Assembly (NCBI GenBank): GCA_963931925.1
Contig: OZ007571.1
Location: 57,743,478-57,807,477 of the forward strand
Origin: Onchidella celtica
Taxonomy: Eukaryota; Mollusca; Gastropoda; Systellommatophora; Onchidiidae
DNA length: 64,000 bases
Direction: 5' to 3'
Position numbers and translations under genes: made by a program. This document shows, in pieces, positions 43,998 through 55,900 of this stretch. Numbering within the stretch: the stretch's first letter is position 1; the number at the start of each line of letters is the position of its first letter. The notes under the pieces were generated by a model, which saw only the letters and a program-made list of their open reading frames with translations, had not been told where the DNA came from and did not search any database.

Positions 43998-46900
43998 ATG
44001 GCTGGCACCCTTGATGATTTAATTGCCCAGACCGGGGCATGTGGAAAGTTCCAGAGGCGTGTACTCGTACTGGTTTCTTTGGTCGTTATGCAAACGGCGT
44101 ATATAGCCTATCTGCCCATTTTTATACTGACCGTCCCAGATCACAGGTAAAGCGATTATTGATATATGTAGATGCATAGATGCAGAAACATCACTTGCTG
44201 ACCCATTAATCCCACCTGTAGGCGCCGATAATTTGGAGTTTGACCCACGTTTGAATTCCATTAGACATGATTGTAACCTCTGTGAGCAGGATATAATGTG
44301 CTTTCCTGGGTTTTACAGTGGGTCTTTGACCGGGATGAGATTTAATTTACCCGAAAAGTGTCTGTTGAACACACCTGAAATTTTCATACTTTAGAACAAA
44401 CCTCAGGGAACATTTTTATTATTTGTTAGGTTATAGTCTGATTTTTAGTTCGCATCTTTGCACTTTATTAAAAAAATAGTAATTGGTGTGAGTTGTTTAA
44501 AAAGCCTTTCTGCATAATTAGACTGTGAAAAGCCATAACTTAACATGTATTCAACATAGGTATATTTTACGGTGAAGTATTATTGCATAGTGTATCATAC
44601 CGCTTTCCCGTTCATGGTGAATATACATTTTAGGGTTTAGCTTTGGTAAGTATTGTAGAAATATTGTTTTTTAAAACTCGGCCTACCTATGATTTTTTAC
44701 TAAGCATAAAGAAGCAAACTCAGAATCAGGCTACAGTCTAACACAAAAAAAAATCAGTTCAATTAGGTTCTGTGTGAAATATGACTTCAAGCAAAGTTTT
44801 AAATGAATTCAACAGACATTTTTGGAAAAAACTGATGTTGGTCCTTTTTTTTTTCTAAAACAAAACACACCATAACCTTCATTTCACATATTCTGCCATT
44901 GCTCTTGTACTTGCTCCCTCGTCCATTACCCCATGAGCTTCCTTTTTTTGTCTATCCTGATCAATCCTTTTGTTTCCTTGGTACCTTTCATTTTTTCCAT
45001 TTTGGTTATCCTCTCTCTCCCACTCACCCCCCTCAACCAGCACCACCTTTTTTTTTTCGCACTCTAGATTATTTATTTCCTCTTTGTTTTTTAATTTAAC
45101 AGCTTTCTTTTCTTCTTAAATGTCCACTTAAGTCCTATTTGTGTTGTACCAAAACAAGTCATATCATATACAATTGAGTCCGCTCAAAATGAACTTCAAG
45201 GGACCAGAGATATCTGTTCACTTTGAAAGAGGTTCACTTTAACCATTTTCATGGGAAGCATGTTAGTCATCATGATGGAAGTATCACCCCTGTTTGTATC
45301 CTGACACATAATAGAAACCTTCCATCAAATGGCATTTAGGGGTATCTAAGTTTTGTATCTTCATTTGTGTATTATTATGTGAGTATATTTTAATTTTAAT
45401 TTGGTTTGCTTATTTCAGTGTGTTTATTTCCGTCAGGCGCACATTGTGGACATCTTCAGCTGAGTTGTGGAATTTATTTAAAGCCAATATTGATTCTGTA
45501 CCGCACCCCAGTTTATCCTCCCAAAAGCTAACATCCCCTCCCCAGGCCCATTATTTTCGTTAGCTTATGAATGCCACATTCAAAACCTGAGTATTTGTAT
45601 TTTGTATTTGTATAACTCTTTAATCCCATTTGGGAAATTTTGCCTTTGTGCCATTGCAGCCCAGTTATAACTGGAGCAGGCACGTCGTCGCCACAGTGCA
45701 GCGCCGGTCGGCGTTTTTTTTTTTGGGGGGGGGGGAGATGAGGGGGGAGGGGGAGGGACTGGTAGAGATGAATTTAATTTAATTTTGCCCGGGCAGCGGC
45801 CTGTTCGGCCTGCTCTTTACGATTTCCAACTGCCAAGGTATCTTTAACGTGCGCAACGTGCACACGGGCCCTCCGAATTTTTTCGTCCTTATCCGAGAAG
45901 ACTAGGTACTCGATCTTACCCCTCAATAGAATCAGGGACACGAAAATATGAGAAAAATCCCAAACTTCCAACATGCCTGCACGGCCCGGGTGAGGGCAAA
46001 AGCAGTTTAAATACATTCAAAGTGGATCCATCGATCATATGTAAATAATCCATGAATAATTCATCTATAAATGGTTCATTCCCAGGTGTGCCCTGGAGGG
46101 TGTAAACAACGATACCTACGACCATTCGAGTCCTCACCACATCAATCTCATCAATTCGACGATCCCTGTGGATGATGAAACTGACAAGATGTCATCGTGT
46201 TTCACACTGGCACATCCATTAGCATCAATTGCCAATCAGTCCACTGGAATAATCGATGGCCATCTAAAAAATGACAGTGAAATGCTGAAATGCAACAGAT
46301 GGGTTTACGATAAAGAGTTCTTTGACAGGACTCTAATCGAAAAGGTGAACAATAAGAGAAATTGGTATTTCATTAGTGAAAGAAAATATAAAGTATTGGC
46401 ATGGTAATTCAAGGCACCATGTGAATTTGCCTGCGTTAGCAAAGAGTTCGGGAATCCTATATACCTATTCAAAATTCATTGACCAACAATTTTACAAGAA
46501 TCTCTGAAACGGTCGGAGCTATTGGTCCCAATTTTGCATTGACTAATACCTCATATTGCCTGTTGATAGATGCATTAATTATTTTGCAGTGTTGGACAAA
46601 CATTCATAAGAATTCCTCCTTGAAGCTATAGGAAATAACAGTTCCTGCTAAAGTCTGAGGTAGCGGCGACTGTATGCCATAGCACAACAGTCTTTTGACA
46701 ACAATTTATGTGACTAGACACGATTATCTATTGTATGATTCGTATTGGGTTGCTTCAGTACTTTATTTTATGGCATATAAACCCTGGCTATTGAAAATTT
46801 TTCTGTGTTCCAGCTTTCCGTTTGAGAATTTGAAATTATTCACTGTGAAACTTGTAAAATGCCGCACGAGGAAGACAAAAATAGGCAATGTTACTTGCAC

Positions 46901-49900
46901 CTAAAAAGAATCTCTTGAAAGGGACACGCATGCAATTATATTGGCATTCCAGTGAAAATGATTAGTTGATGAGAAAAGGAAGGTAACGTCGACATTCGTG
47001 CAACACGTAGCGCAGCGCAGAGGCAGGCTTGTGGATGTCTTTGACCTGGAGCCTGCATTAAAAGTCTCTTTGACTGTATTTTGATAAAGTATTTCGAAAA
47101 GTAAGTTTAAAACAAACCTGTAGAGGCCCAGCGCAGCGATGTTGAAAGATTATCACGAAAAAATCTTGGTCAATGTATTTTATATCAGACTGTGGACGGC
47201 ACAATCATCCTGATTTAAAACCAAGCTGCATGTTCCGTTCGATCAATCAGTGAAAACATGCAGAGTAATACTATACGGTCAACGTTTACCATTCATTACA
47301 GGCCAGTTGCACAGTTCAGGGAGCAAAATTGTTTGGTAACTTGTAAATACTGAAATGTAATGTATATTGCAATTCTACAGAGCACTCATAAAAAGCTTTC
47401 ATTCCTCTTAATAATCATGCCACTCCTTCCAAGGCAATAAAATTGTTAAAGAAAGTCAAACACAGCTGGAAATTGCTCCCTCTGCATAGATTTCTGATGA
47501 CCACGACGTCACAAATTATCATGATCATGATTCCAGAGAATATATGGAATAAGGAAAACGAATAAGGACCACTTTTTTATTTAGAATTTTCTATCGTTCC
47601 CTCTACGATTATCTGTAACTAGTTGAAGCGTTACCTGGGATAAACTTGATTCCTCTCTCTACCCCTCTTCGTGCACCCCTCTCTCCGTGAGAGAATTATT
47701 TTCTAACGTGCCTCCGCAGCGCGTCTTGTCTTTCCTGCAAGAGGATAAGATCTACATAACTGACTGAATTACTTTTTTAATACACATGTTTTGTTTAATT
47801 TACAAAACTTCTTCTACCTATGTACTTTTTTTTTTCGGGAACGTTACCAGTGTAATCAATATTATGCGGAACTTGTAAATTCCATTCGTGATTTGTGAAC
47901 TGATTTAGCTCTGAATATCAAAACTAGATAATAGTGCTGGGCAGAGACGAGACTTGCTTTTGCATGATCCAAATTTTAGACCATTTAAGAAAATCAGGTC
48001 AGGATCCTCGGTCTGTAACAAAGCACTTTTTCTGGCAACATGAAAAAGAAAACGTCTGTTTGCCGTCTTTCTATGAGAATATTTCGATTTTTCTCTCGCC
48101 TTTTTCTCTTCCAGTTGGACCTTGTATGTGATAAAAAACATTACAGGACACATGCCAACATGGTATTGATGCTGGGACAGCTTGCCGGTGCCATAGTGAT
48201 AGGCGTTACCAGTGACATGTAAGTCTGTCTTAGACATTTTTTTAATAAGCTTGAAGCTTCCTCGGGAAACTTCCTACACTAGAATCTTAAAAGATTTTGA
48301 TTTTCCTGAAATTCCTAATTTTTAACATAAAGGTTCACTTACTGAGGATAATAATAATTTGACTGATTTTGTTCACTCTGTAGGTCCTGAAAACGCCTGG
48401 ACGTAGGAACCTGATTTAGTTCTTTTCCTCATCACCGCGGTGTAGTACATGATAATTATGGGATATTCACAGTCGGAATTTTATTGCTTAATTATGTCTC
48501 TTTTTAAATTTATATCAATAGATAAGTTTGTAAGGTCAGTATTCACAATAGAATAGGCCTATTTTTAAAAATATTATCTTTAAGCGCTACTTCTCAACAT
48601 GACCATTTTTCATATCATTAGATAAATCGCCATAAATCGCCATATATAACGGAATGCTTACGCTTCCAGGTCATTGTTGCTGATAAAAATCATAGACATT
48701 ATACAAGAAAGGTGAATCATTAATTGTAAGTGAAAAAATATTTACACCTTTGAACTAGATTTGCAGTTGTTTGGAGCATTTCACGACCCACTGGTGAATG
48801 ACGAGTCTGGACCGCCTCTTTTATTTTTTTTTTTTTTTTTCGCTGGCTTCACTCGCTCAAAAAAAAAGAAACAAAATCAAGATAATCCAGACACGCCATT
48901 CTCATCAACTACTAAAAAAAAAAAAAAAATGGAAGATTTCAAAAATTGCAATACTTGTTTTGTTCAAAAGCCGCGTTATCTTTTTTATAAAGAAAGTAAA
49001 GTTCTCGATGGTCATAAAGTAAAATGTAAAGGATGTGTGAAACTACAAAACCAACAACAACAACATTATCGAGAGAACGAAGAAAAGTATAAACAAGCAT
49101 ATCAAACATTTATTGAAAGAAATGTTGATTATCGGAAAAAAATATTTATCAAAAATATATTCCTATAAGAATGGTCGAAAAGAATTTCAAAAATATTGTC
49201 GAATAAGTCATTATTGATGATGTTCACTAAAACAAATCTTTTTGATATTTAAAAATAATTAGAAAAAGAGTTAGTGATATTATTGAAAATTTGAAAGGCA
49301 ATAAATTTGTAATAGGTAAATTAATAATAACTTCTGAATGTAAGACTCCTTTAGCTTTTGATATAATCGCAGCCCATTGTCACTCAGATTTTGATGTTTT
49401 TAATTCTATGAATGAATTTATTACATATTATGATTCGATTGATTTAAACTTTAATGTTTGAGTTGATGCATTTCAGGATGGAGGATTGAGGCATGTTTTT
49501 AATTAAATTATTAAAATAAAAGTAAAGCTCTTTAAAACAAAATCTTAAAAAGCTTCTTCACGATTTATATTCCGACTCCGTTTAAAAGTAAAAATATTAT
49601 TAATGTTAAAATTAAAGAAGATAATAAATGTTTTATTTGTTCTTTATTACCTAAATGGTATGCCGCCAGAGATCACGCCGATAGACTCTCTAATTATTTA
49701 CAATAGGAAAATACTTTAAATATGGCTCTAATAAAATACAGTCGGACCCACTTAAAGTGAACACCCCAAGACCGGAAAAAAATGGTTGAATTCAAGCAAG
49801 GTTGACATTAACCAATTTCAGGGGACACAACCTCTGGTATATCAAATCTTATTTAGGTTATGTCTCTTATGCTTTGATCTGTTGAATTTAGAAGATGATG

Positions 49901-52900
49901 GAAATACTCATTACTGTCTCATAAAAAAATTTAGATAATTTATTGACTAATGAATCTCGTAACAAAACTTGCCTGTAGAAATTGTATGAATGTGTTTAGG
50001 ACAACAAATTCTTTAAACAATCATCAAGACAAAATGTTTAAACCAAAAACTAAAATTAAGTAGAACGGTACTTCCATCAAAAAATAATAATATATTGGAA
50101 TTTACAAATCATCATTTCAAATCTAGATTACCATCTGTTTTCTATTGCGATTTTGAATCGAATAATAAAAAGTTATTTACAACACAACCAAATCCCAAAG
50201 AACCATTTCGAAATAAACTTTTCAAACAAGAATCTATCAGTTATGGCGGTCTAGAGGCAAGGTGCTCGCCTCTCATGCCAAGGGTCCCGGGTTCTAAACC
50301 CGGGCAGTGCAGGCGTGTTGGAAATTGGATTTTTCTCATATTTTCAAGTCCCTGGTCCTATTGGGGGGTAGGATCGATTACTTAGTCTTCTCGGAAAAGG
50401 ACGAAAAAATTCGGAGGGCCCGTGTGCACGTTGCGCACGTTAAAGATACCTTGGCAGTTGGAAATGGTAAAGAGCAGGCCGAAAGGCCGCTGCCCGGGCA
50501 AAATTGAAAATTGAAATTAATAGATTAAAAGTTATCCATATCACCCCCGCCAGAATTTATTATTCATTATTAAATATATATTGTTATTAATAAATATTCA
50601 AATATTATTTGAGTTGTGTGTTGTGTGAACTGATGTGAGTTGTGAACTGCTGTGAGTTGTGAACTGTTATGAGTTGTGAACTGCGCCTAACAGGCTGCGT
50701 TAAAATTTGCTCTGAGATAGAGAGAGAGAGGGAGTGAGCGAGACAGGGAGAGAGAAAGAAGCAGTGCAGTGTGTTGAGCGCTTCGCCGGCAGCTCCATTC
50801 TGCTCTGTGGTTGACATGTTGTTTCTGTAAAGCGCATAGAGCATTTTAAATGGATATGCGCTACATAAATGCTATACATTATTATTATATATAATTTTAT
50901 ATATAAAATCTGATTATTCCAAGCTATGTCCTTCCGTTTACTCCTTATACTGGAGAAGATGCTAAAGAAAAGTTTCTAGAAGTAATTATGATTTACTAGC
51001 ATGAAATCTGTAGAAAGTTAAATTACTATAAAAAAGCTAAAAGTAAATTAACTCATACACAAGAAAAAGAGTTCAATAAAGGAACCAATTGCTATATTTG
51101 TAATATTAAGTTATCACTAGTGTTCGATAGTGCCCTTCCATCGAGCCAACGCGACGCTGGATCCGTTGTTGGGACGTGTTATTCCATGTTCTTCTTGAGT
51201 TCTTGAGTCGACTGATGGTGATTTTGAGGATGCCTTTTTTTTTTTAAGGGTCAGATTGAAATGCTGTTTGCAATGTATTCATTTGGTACATGACTCAGTG
51301 ATTGCTGATAAATAGATACGTATATCTGAAGTACAATTATTTGCTTAAGCGAACACATAAAAATGATCTTTATAATTAGATATGGAGTAATGGAGTTCAA
51401 GGAGAATAATCAGAAAGATAATAAATAAGTATGTATTAATATGACATAAGATAACGTTGATAAACAAGTGCGTAACGATATAGCGGTCCATAAGGGCTCT
51501 CAGTGGGATCGGGCTCATTTGAAGTCTTTTATATTCCAGAACTGTCAACCATTGAACTCTGTATTGTCGGCTGTTCTCGAACCTTTCAGGTCTTCTCATT
51601 ATTAGCTGACAGGTTTTACAGTTCGGTGTTTAAGTAGCTGGTGTAATTAGAATTTTAAAAAAATTTTAAAAATGACATAAACAATATAAACCAAGGCAAT
51701 TGAAAATAAACTAAATAGATAAGTAGATAATTAGATAAACAAATAACTAGATAGATACAGGGTAAGGAAAAACAATTATATAGAGGAGGAAGCCACAAGA
51801 GATGCCAGGATGTAATCGATTATTAATGGTCACTGTTAATATTTTCTGACCAACTAATGATAATGCAGTATCAGCAGTAACATAATAACATTAAAACTAT
51901 GAGTGTACATCAGCTTTACTTCATGCACCTTGAAATACATGTACGAGTTTGTGCATTTTCATATTTTCTTAATTACTGTCCTTTATTATCACTTTTTGTA
52001 AGAGAATATTGGTTGGGTAAATGTTATGTAAAATCTTCAATTGCATGAGCCTCAGTCTGGATTCTTTACCAGCTTTAAAACCAGAACCAGTACCAAAGTA
52101 AGGTTGTATGTCAATATCTTAATTATTTCCGTTTCCAGAATCCAGTGCTATAAATCAAGGAGTTTTTGTTTTGTTTATTAACTTTTTTCTGATTTCTTTG
52201 TCCGTGAAGTTAAAGATATCTTTTGCCTTTTCGACTATCTCGTCTTCTGTAATTAACACAGGTCTGTCTTCCGCTTTGACTTTAACAAAAATGTCCTTCC
52301 ATTCTCTTTTTATTGCGTTTATAATTGCCCAGTGGTCAAAGTAAATTCCAGGTCAGTGTCCACTTATCTGAGTACTGTCTTGCAGAGTTTTCCAAGCATT
52401 TTCTTTAAACATCTGACACACATATTTAATACCGCTGTCAACCATTTTTCTATCCAAAGTGGATTATTTTTATATCTAATGTCATTGTTATTGAATAAAG
52501 GTTGTCCACCTAGACTATTTGCATCAATATCAGCTTCTTTTGCCCCGTCCTTTTTTTCCAAGTCTAATCAAGTTTTAATTACATTCTGCCAGAAAAACTG
52601 AGTTTATTGATCCTATTGCTTTTATTTCTTTTGCTTTCACATTCGACTTTGTTAAACAGGGTAAGCTTACTAAGTTTTTGCAGAAATGACTAGCTAATTG
52701 TACTCTTGTTTTAGGTATGACTACTGTAAGCATATTTCTTTAAACCACTTTATAAGAAAGAAAAGACATTTAGCTGGTCCTTCATACTAATTACTCCTAA
52801 CCCCCCATCAGTTGGGTCTCTACATAAAGTGTGTCTCTTAACTTTTTCCGAATGCCTTTTTATTTGAGTACTTGTTTTGTCACAGAAACTTGAATATAAT

Positions 52901-55900
52901 TCGGACCACTTCAAGTAATGTTTTCTGTGGTAGAGATAGGGCCTGGATCGTATAGTTTATCTTTGACAATAAAAACATTCTGCTATTATAGTTTTTCCAT
53001 ACAGTGACAAATTTATTTTGGACCATCTATGAATCAGAGTTTTAATACTGTTTATTTTTTCCATCCAGTTTTGTGAGATGTTAGATGCTTCCACCGTCGC
53101 GTTAAAATAATTATATGCCTAATATTTTGATATTACCTCCCTTTTCTACCCAAGTTATTCCTTCCCCTCTTTCCTCCCTTTGTTTATAACTTCCCACCCA
53201 TATTCTCACTGATTTCTTTCTGTTAAGTTTTAGCCCTGAAATATTTTGTAAATTGTTCAATTACTGTCAATGCTCTACACAGATCCGGTTTATCTTTTAA
53301 GAGTAGAGTCATGTCACGTACGTATTGCGGGAGTTTTAGAGATCCACCCTGCATTCTTTACTGCGCTCTGCAAACCATCTATGTCTGCATAATTTATGAC
53401 GTCATCAATCAGTGTAATTTGTGACGTAATTGCCGGTCCTTTAATAAATCCACTTTGGTTGTTATGCACACTATTTTTTTTGTAACAGCTGAGATTGTTC
53501 TTGCACGTTATAGTAAGGGGGAGGGGAAGGGGTAGCTTGCAGATGCTACATTTTTATTACTTTCTAAAGTAGGGGATCTAACTACAACCATTTAGAAAAG
53601 GAAACTATTACAGCTGTAGAAAAAGTAAACACGAGATCCGACAAGCTATAATAATAAATAATAAATGGCATTTATATAGCGCTTAACCCTGTTCCACAGG
53701 CTCTAAGCGCTATTAAATATATCAAAGTTTAACAACTGTATACTGAACAACAAAATACTAGGAAGGCACCAGAAAACGCCTAACAACTGTCTATCCTATG
53801 CTACTCGAGGAAACGCACAAGTGCTGACAACTCACTTACTCACCAACCTTTACCACTTACATGGGTCTATATACATATTATATATTTCTATAGAAAGCTC
53901 CCGAAATTAATCTAACCTCTGCCCTCGCCCGAAACACACAAACTAACCAATCACGTATCAATACGTCACCAGGTTACATCACTCAAGGCCAAATCTGGCG
54001 TAAACATCTACATCTACGACATTATCGAATGTTCAGGAATATACTAGTATTACAAAAAGGGGCAAATCACCCAACAACAACCGAGCGAGGAAAAAATAAA
54101 ATACTCACAATAAAGGGAAGGCCAAGTCAGCGAGTACACGCTGGGCTAAACGTCAACAATAAAAAGGAAAAAGAAGTGAACACATGCTCAGTCACCAGTA
54201 CGACGAGCAAAACGGGGGAGGGGAAGAGGTAGCTTGCAGATGCTACATTTTTATTACTTTCTAAAATCTCGACGCCAACACTTTTGTAAAGATTTTCTAG
54301 CCAACATTTGTTAATGTTATGGGTCGTCAGTTGGTAAGATCTTCTCGAATGCTGTTGTTGCCTTTATATATAGCCTATTTTAGTCTTTGCAAATGATTTC
54401 ACACAAATTGTGATAATCTCCCCGATGTTAATGCAATCCATTTATAATTGCAGGGGTTAATGAGCAATATCCACACACAACTACTGCATGTCAAGTTTTG
54501 AGTTCACCCAAGAACATGCACAGTGCTCTTTATAGTGGTGCACACTTACTTTGTTTCCATGAATAAATCATAATTAAACACGATCTTGTTTTTCAGGTTT
54601 GGCAGAAAGTGCTCTTTAAATATTTTCCTCATTGTGATGATCGTTGGATTTGTAGGTAACGTCTTCCCCTTCAACATCCCATGGCTGCTGACGTTTCGCT
54701 TTATTGCTGGCCTCAGCTCTGCCACTACCTACTTAGCAAGTTATGTGCTGGGTAAGCTTCCATCTTTATTACATACATGGATAGGGCCTGCTGACTAAAT
54801 CACTGGTGATGTTTAATGACGATTAAAGTAAAAACGGGGTGAGTGAGAACTTAATAAATGTTGTGAATATCAGTATTTTGGAATGCATACCAGTTAAATT
54901 AGATCTACAGTTATATTAAAGTGGAGTCTCCCGTTTCTAAGACTGAAACTAGTTTGATCAAAGCAAAGTTAATAGATACTATAAGATGAGGCAGCTACCG
55001 CGTTTAGCGTGCATAGATTTCGCACCGCCACCTAAAGGCGAATGCGCGAAATAATGAACAATGCCGCATTTTACACAGCCAAATAGGGAAAATATTGAAT
55101 TTTGTTCACTGTTCAGCTATCGGTGTAGGCCTTGTCCATTTCATTATGTATTTCAACGCGGTAAATATTATTCATTTCACACCCTTTCACTTTTACAAAA
55201 TAGCATCAACTTCCAACTTCCTGTAGAAAAGACAGAAAGGTGAAGAAGAAAAAGTTGTGAGCGAGTATTTTTATAACCACTGATGGACTTTTTAATAATA
55301 AAAAAAATAATTATTTAAAACTGGTGACATCATTGTTTCGTCCAAAGCCACCACTGGCTCTCTTCCTCGCCTATCTCTATTATAAACAACAACAAGAAAA
55401 ATAAATTTCAGGCCGATTCTTACATTGTAATCCAAATAGGACGGTCTTCCATTGTTGGGCATGTAGTATACGCATTTCTTATAGTATAGTCGCTCATTGT
55501 AGCATATCCAGACATTGAAGGAATCTTTTTCCTGTCCTAGGTTTGGAGATCTTTGGACCAGCTTACCGCCGATTTTACTGTGTGGCGCTCAGTGCAGCCT
55601 GGATCTTAGGAGGTTTCGTTCTGACCGGAGTGGCTTTTTTTATCAGAGACTATCAGCATTTATCTATAGCATTGACTGTACCGGCTTTTTTCTTCCTCTT
55701 GTATTTCTGGTAAGCTCAAATGCACATAAATTCGTAAGTCTTGATTTGTTTGTTTTTCTTTTTGTTATAAATTTGGCTTGTCTGTCTGTCTGTCCTTTAT
55801 GTAAGAGTAAAAACCTTTGATCAATGGACATCTGGTCCAGGAATCCCTATTACCCAAATAATCAGTTGACATATAATTATGTGTGTCTACTGATGAGCCA

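Larger units (their letters stand above)
49960..51110 (+). pseudogene. Polinton/adinto-like protein-primed DNA polymerase B, broken
   Basis: Three blocks appear in the order found in family B polymerases of Polintons. First, a C-x2-C...H finger starts at 49974 (CRNCMNVF). Second, the exonuclease I motif DFE is at 50149-50157. Third, after an interruption, TGEDAKEKFLE lies near 50950-50982 and a CYIC pair near 51090-51101. Stop codons occur (for example TAG just after TGEDAKEKFLEVIMIY), and a SINE plus a second repeat (50235 to about 50900) splits the exonuclease region. No polymerase motifs (SLYP, DTDS) are present in the window. This is a dead fragment. Assignment is by motif recognition. 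Confidence 0.6.
48219..54596 (+). other. SLC22 intron 3, a nest of mobile-element remnants
   Basis: This 6.4 kb intron contains a Polinton-like region (48930-51110) broken by SINEs, a pogo-like end at 49737 and a minus-strand LINE (52100-54400) broken by a further 645-bp insertion. Outside these, 51130-52090 and 54400-54596 show nothing recognisable. Confidence 0.75.
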
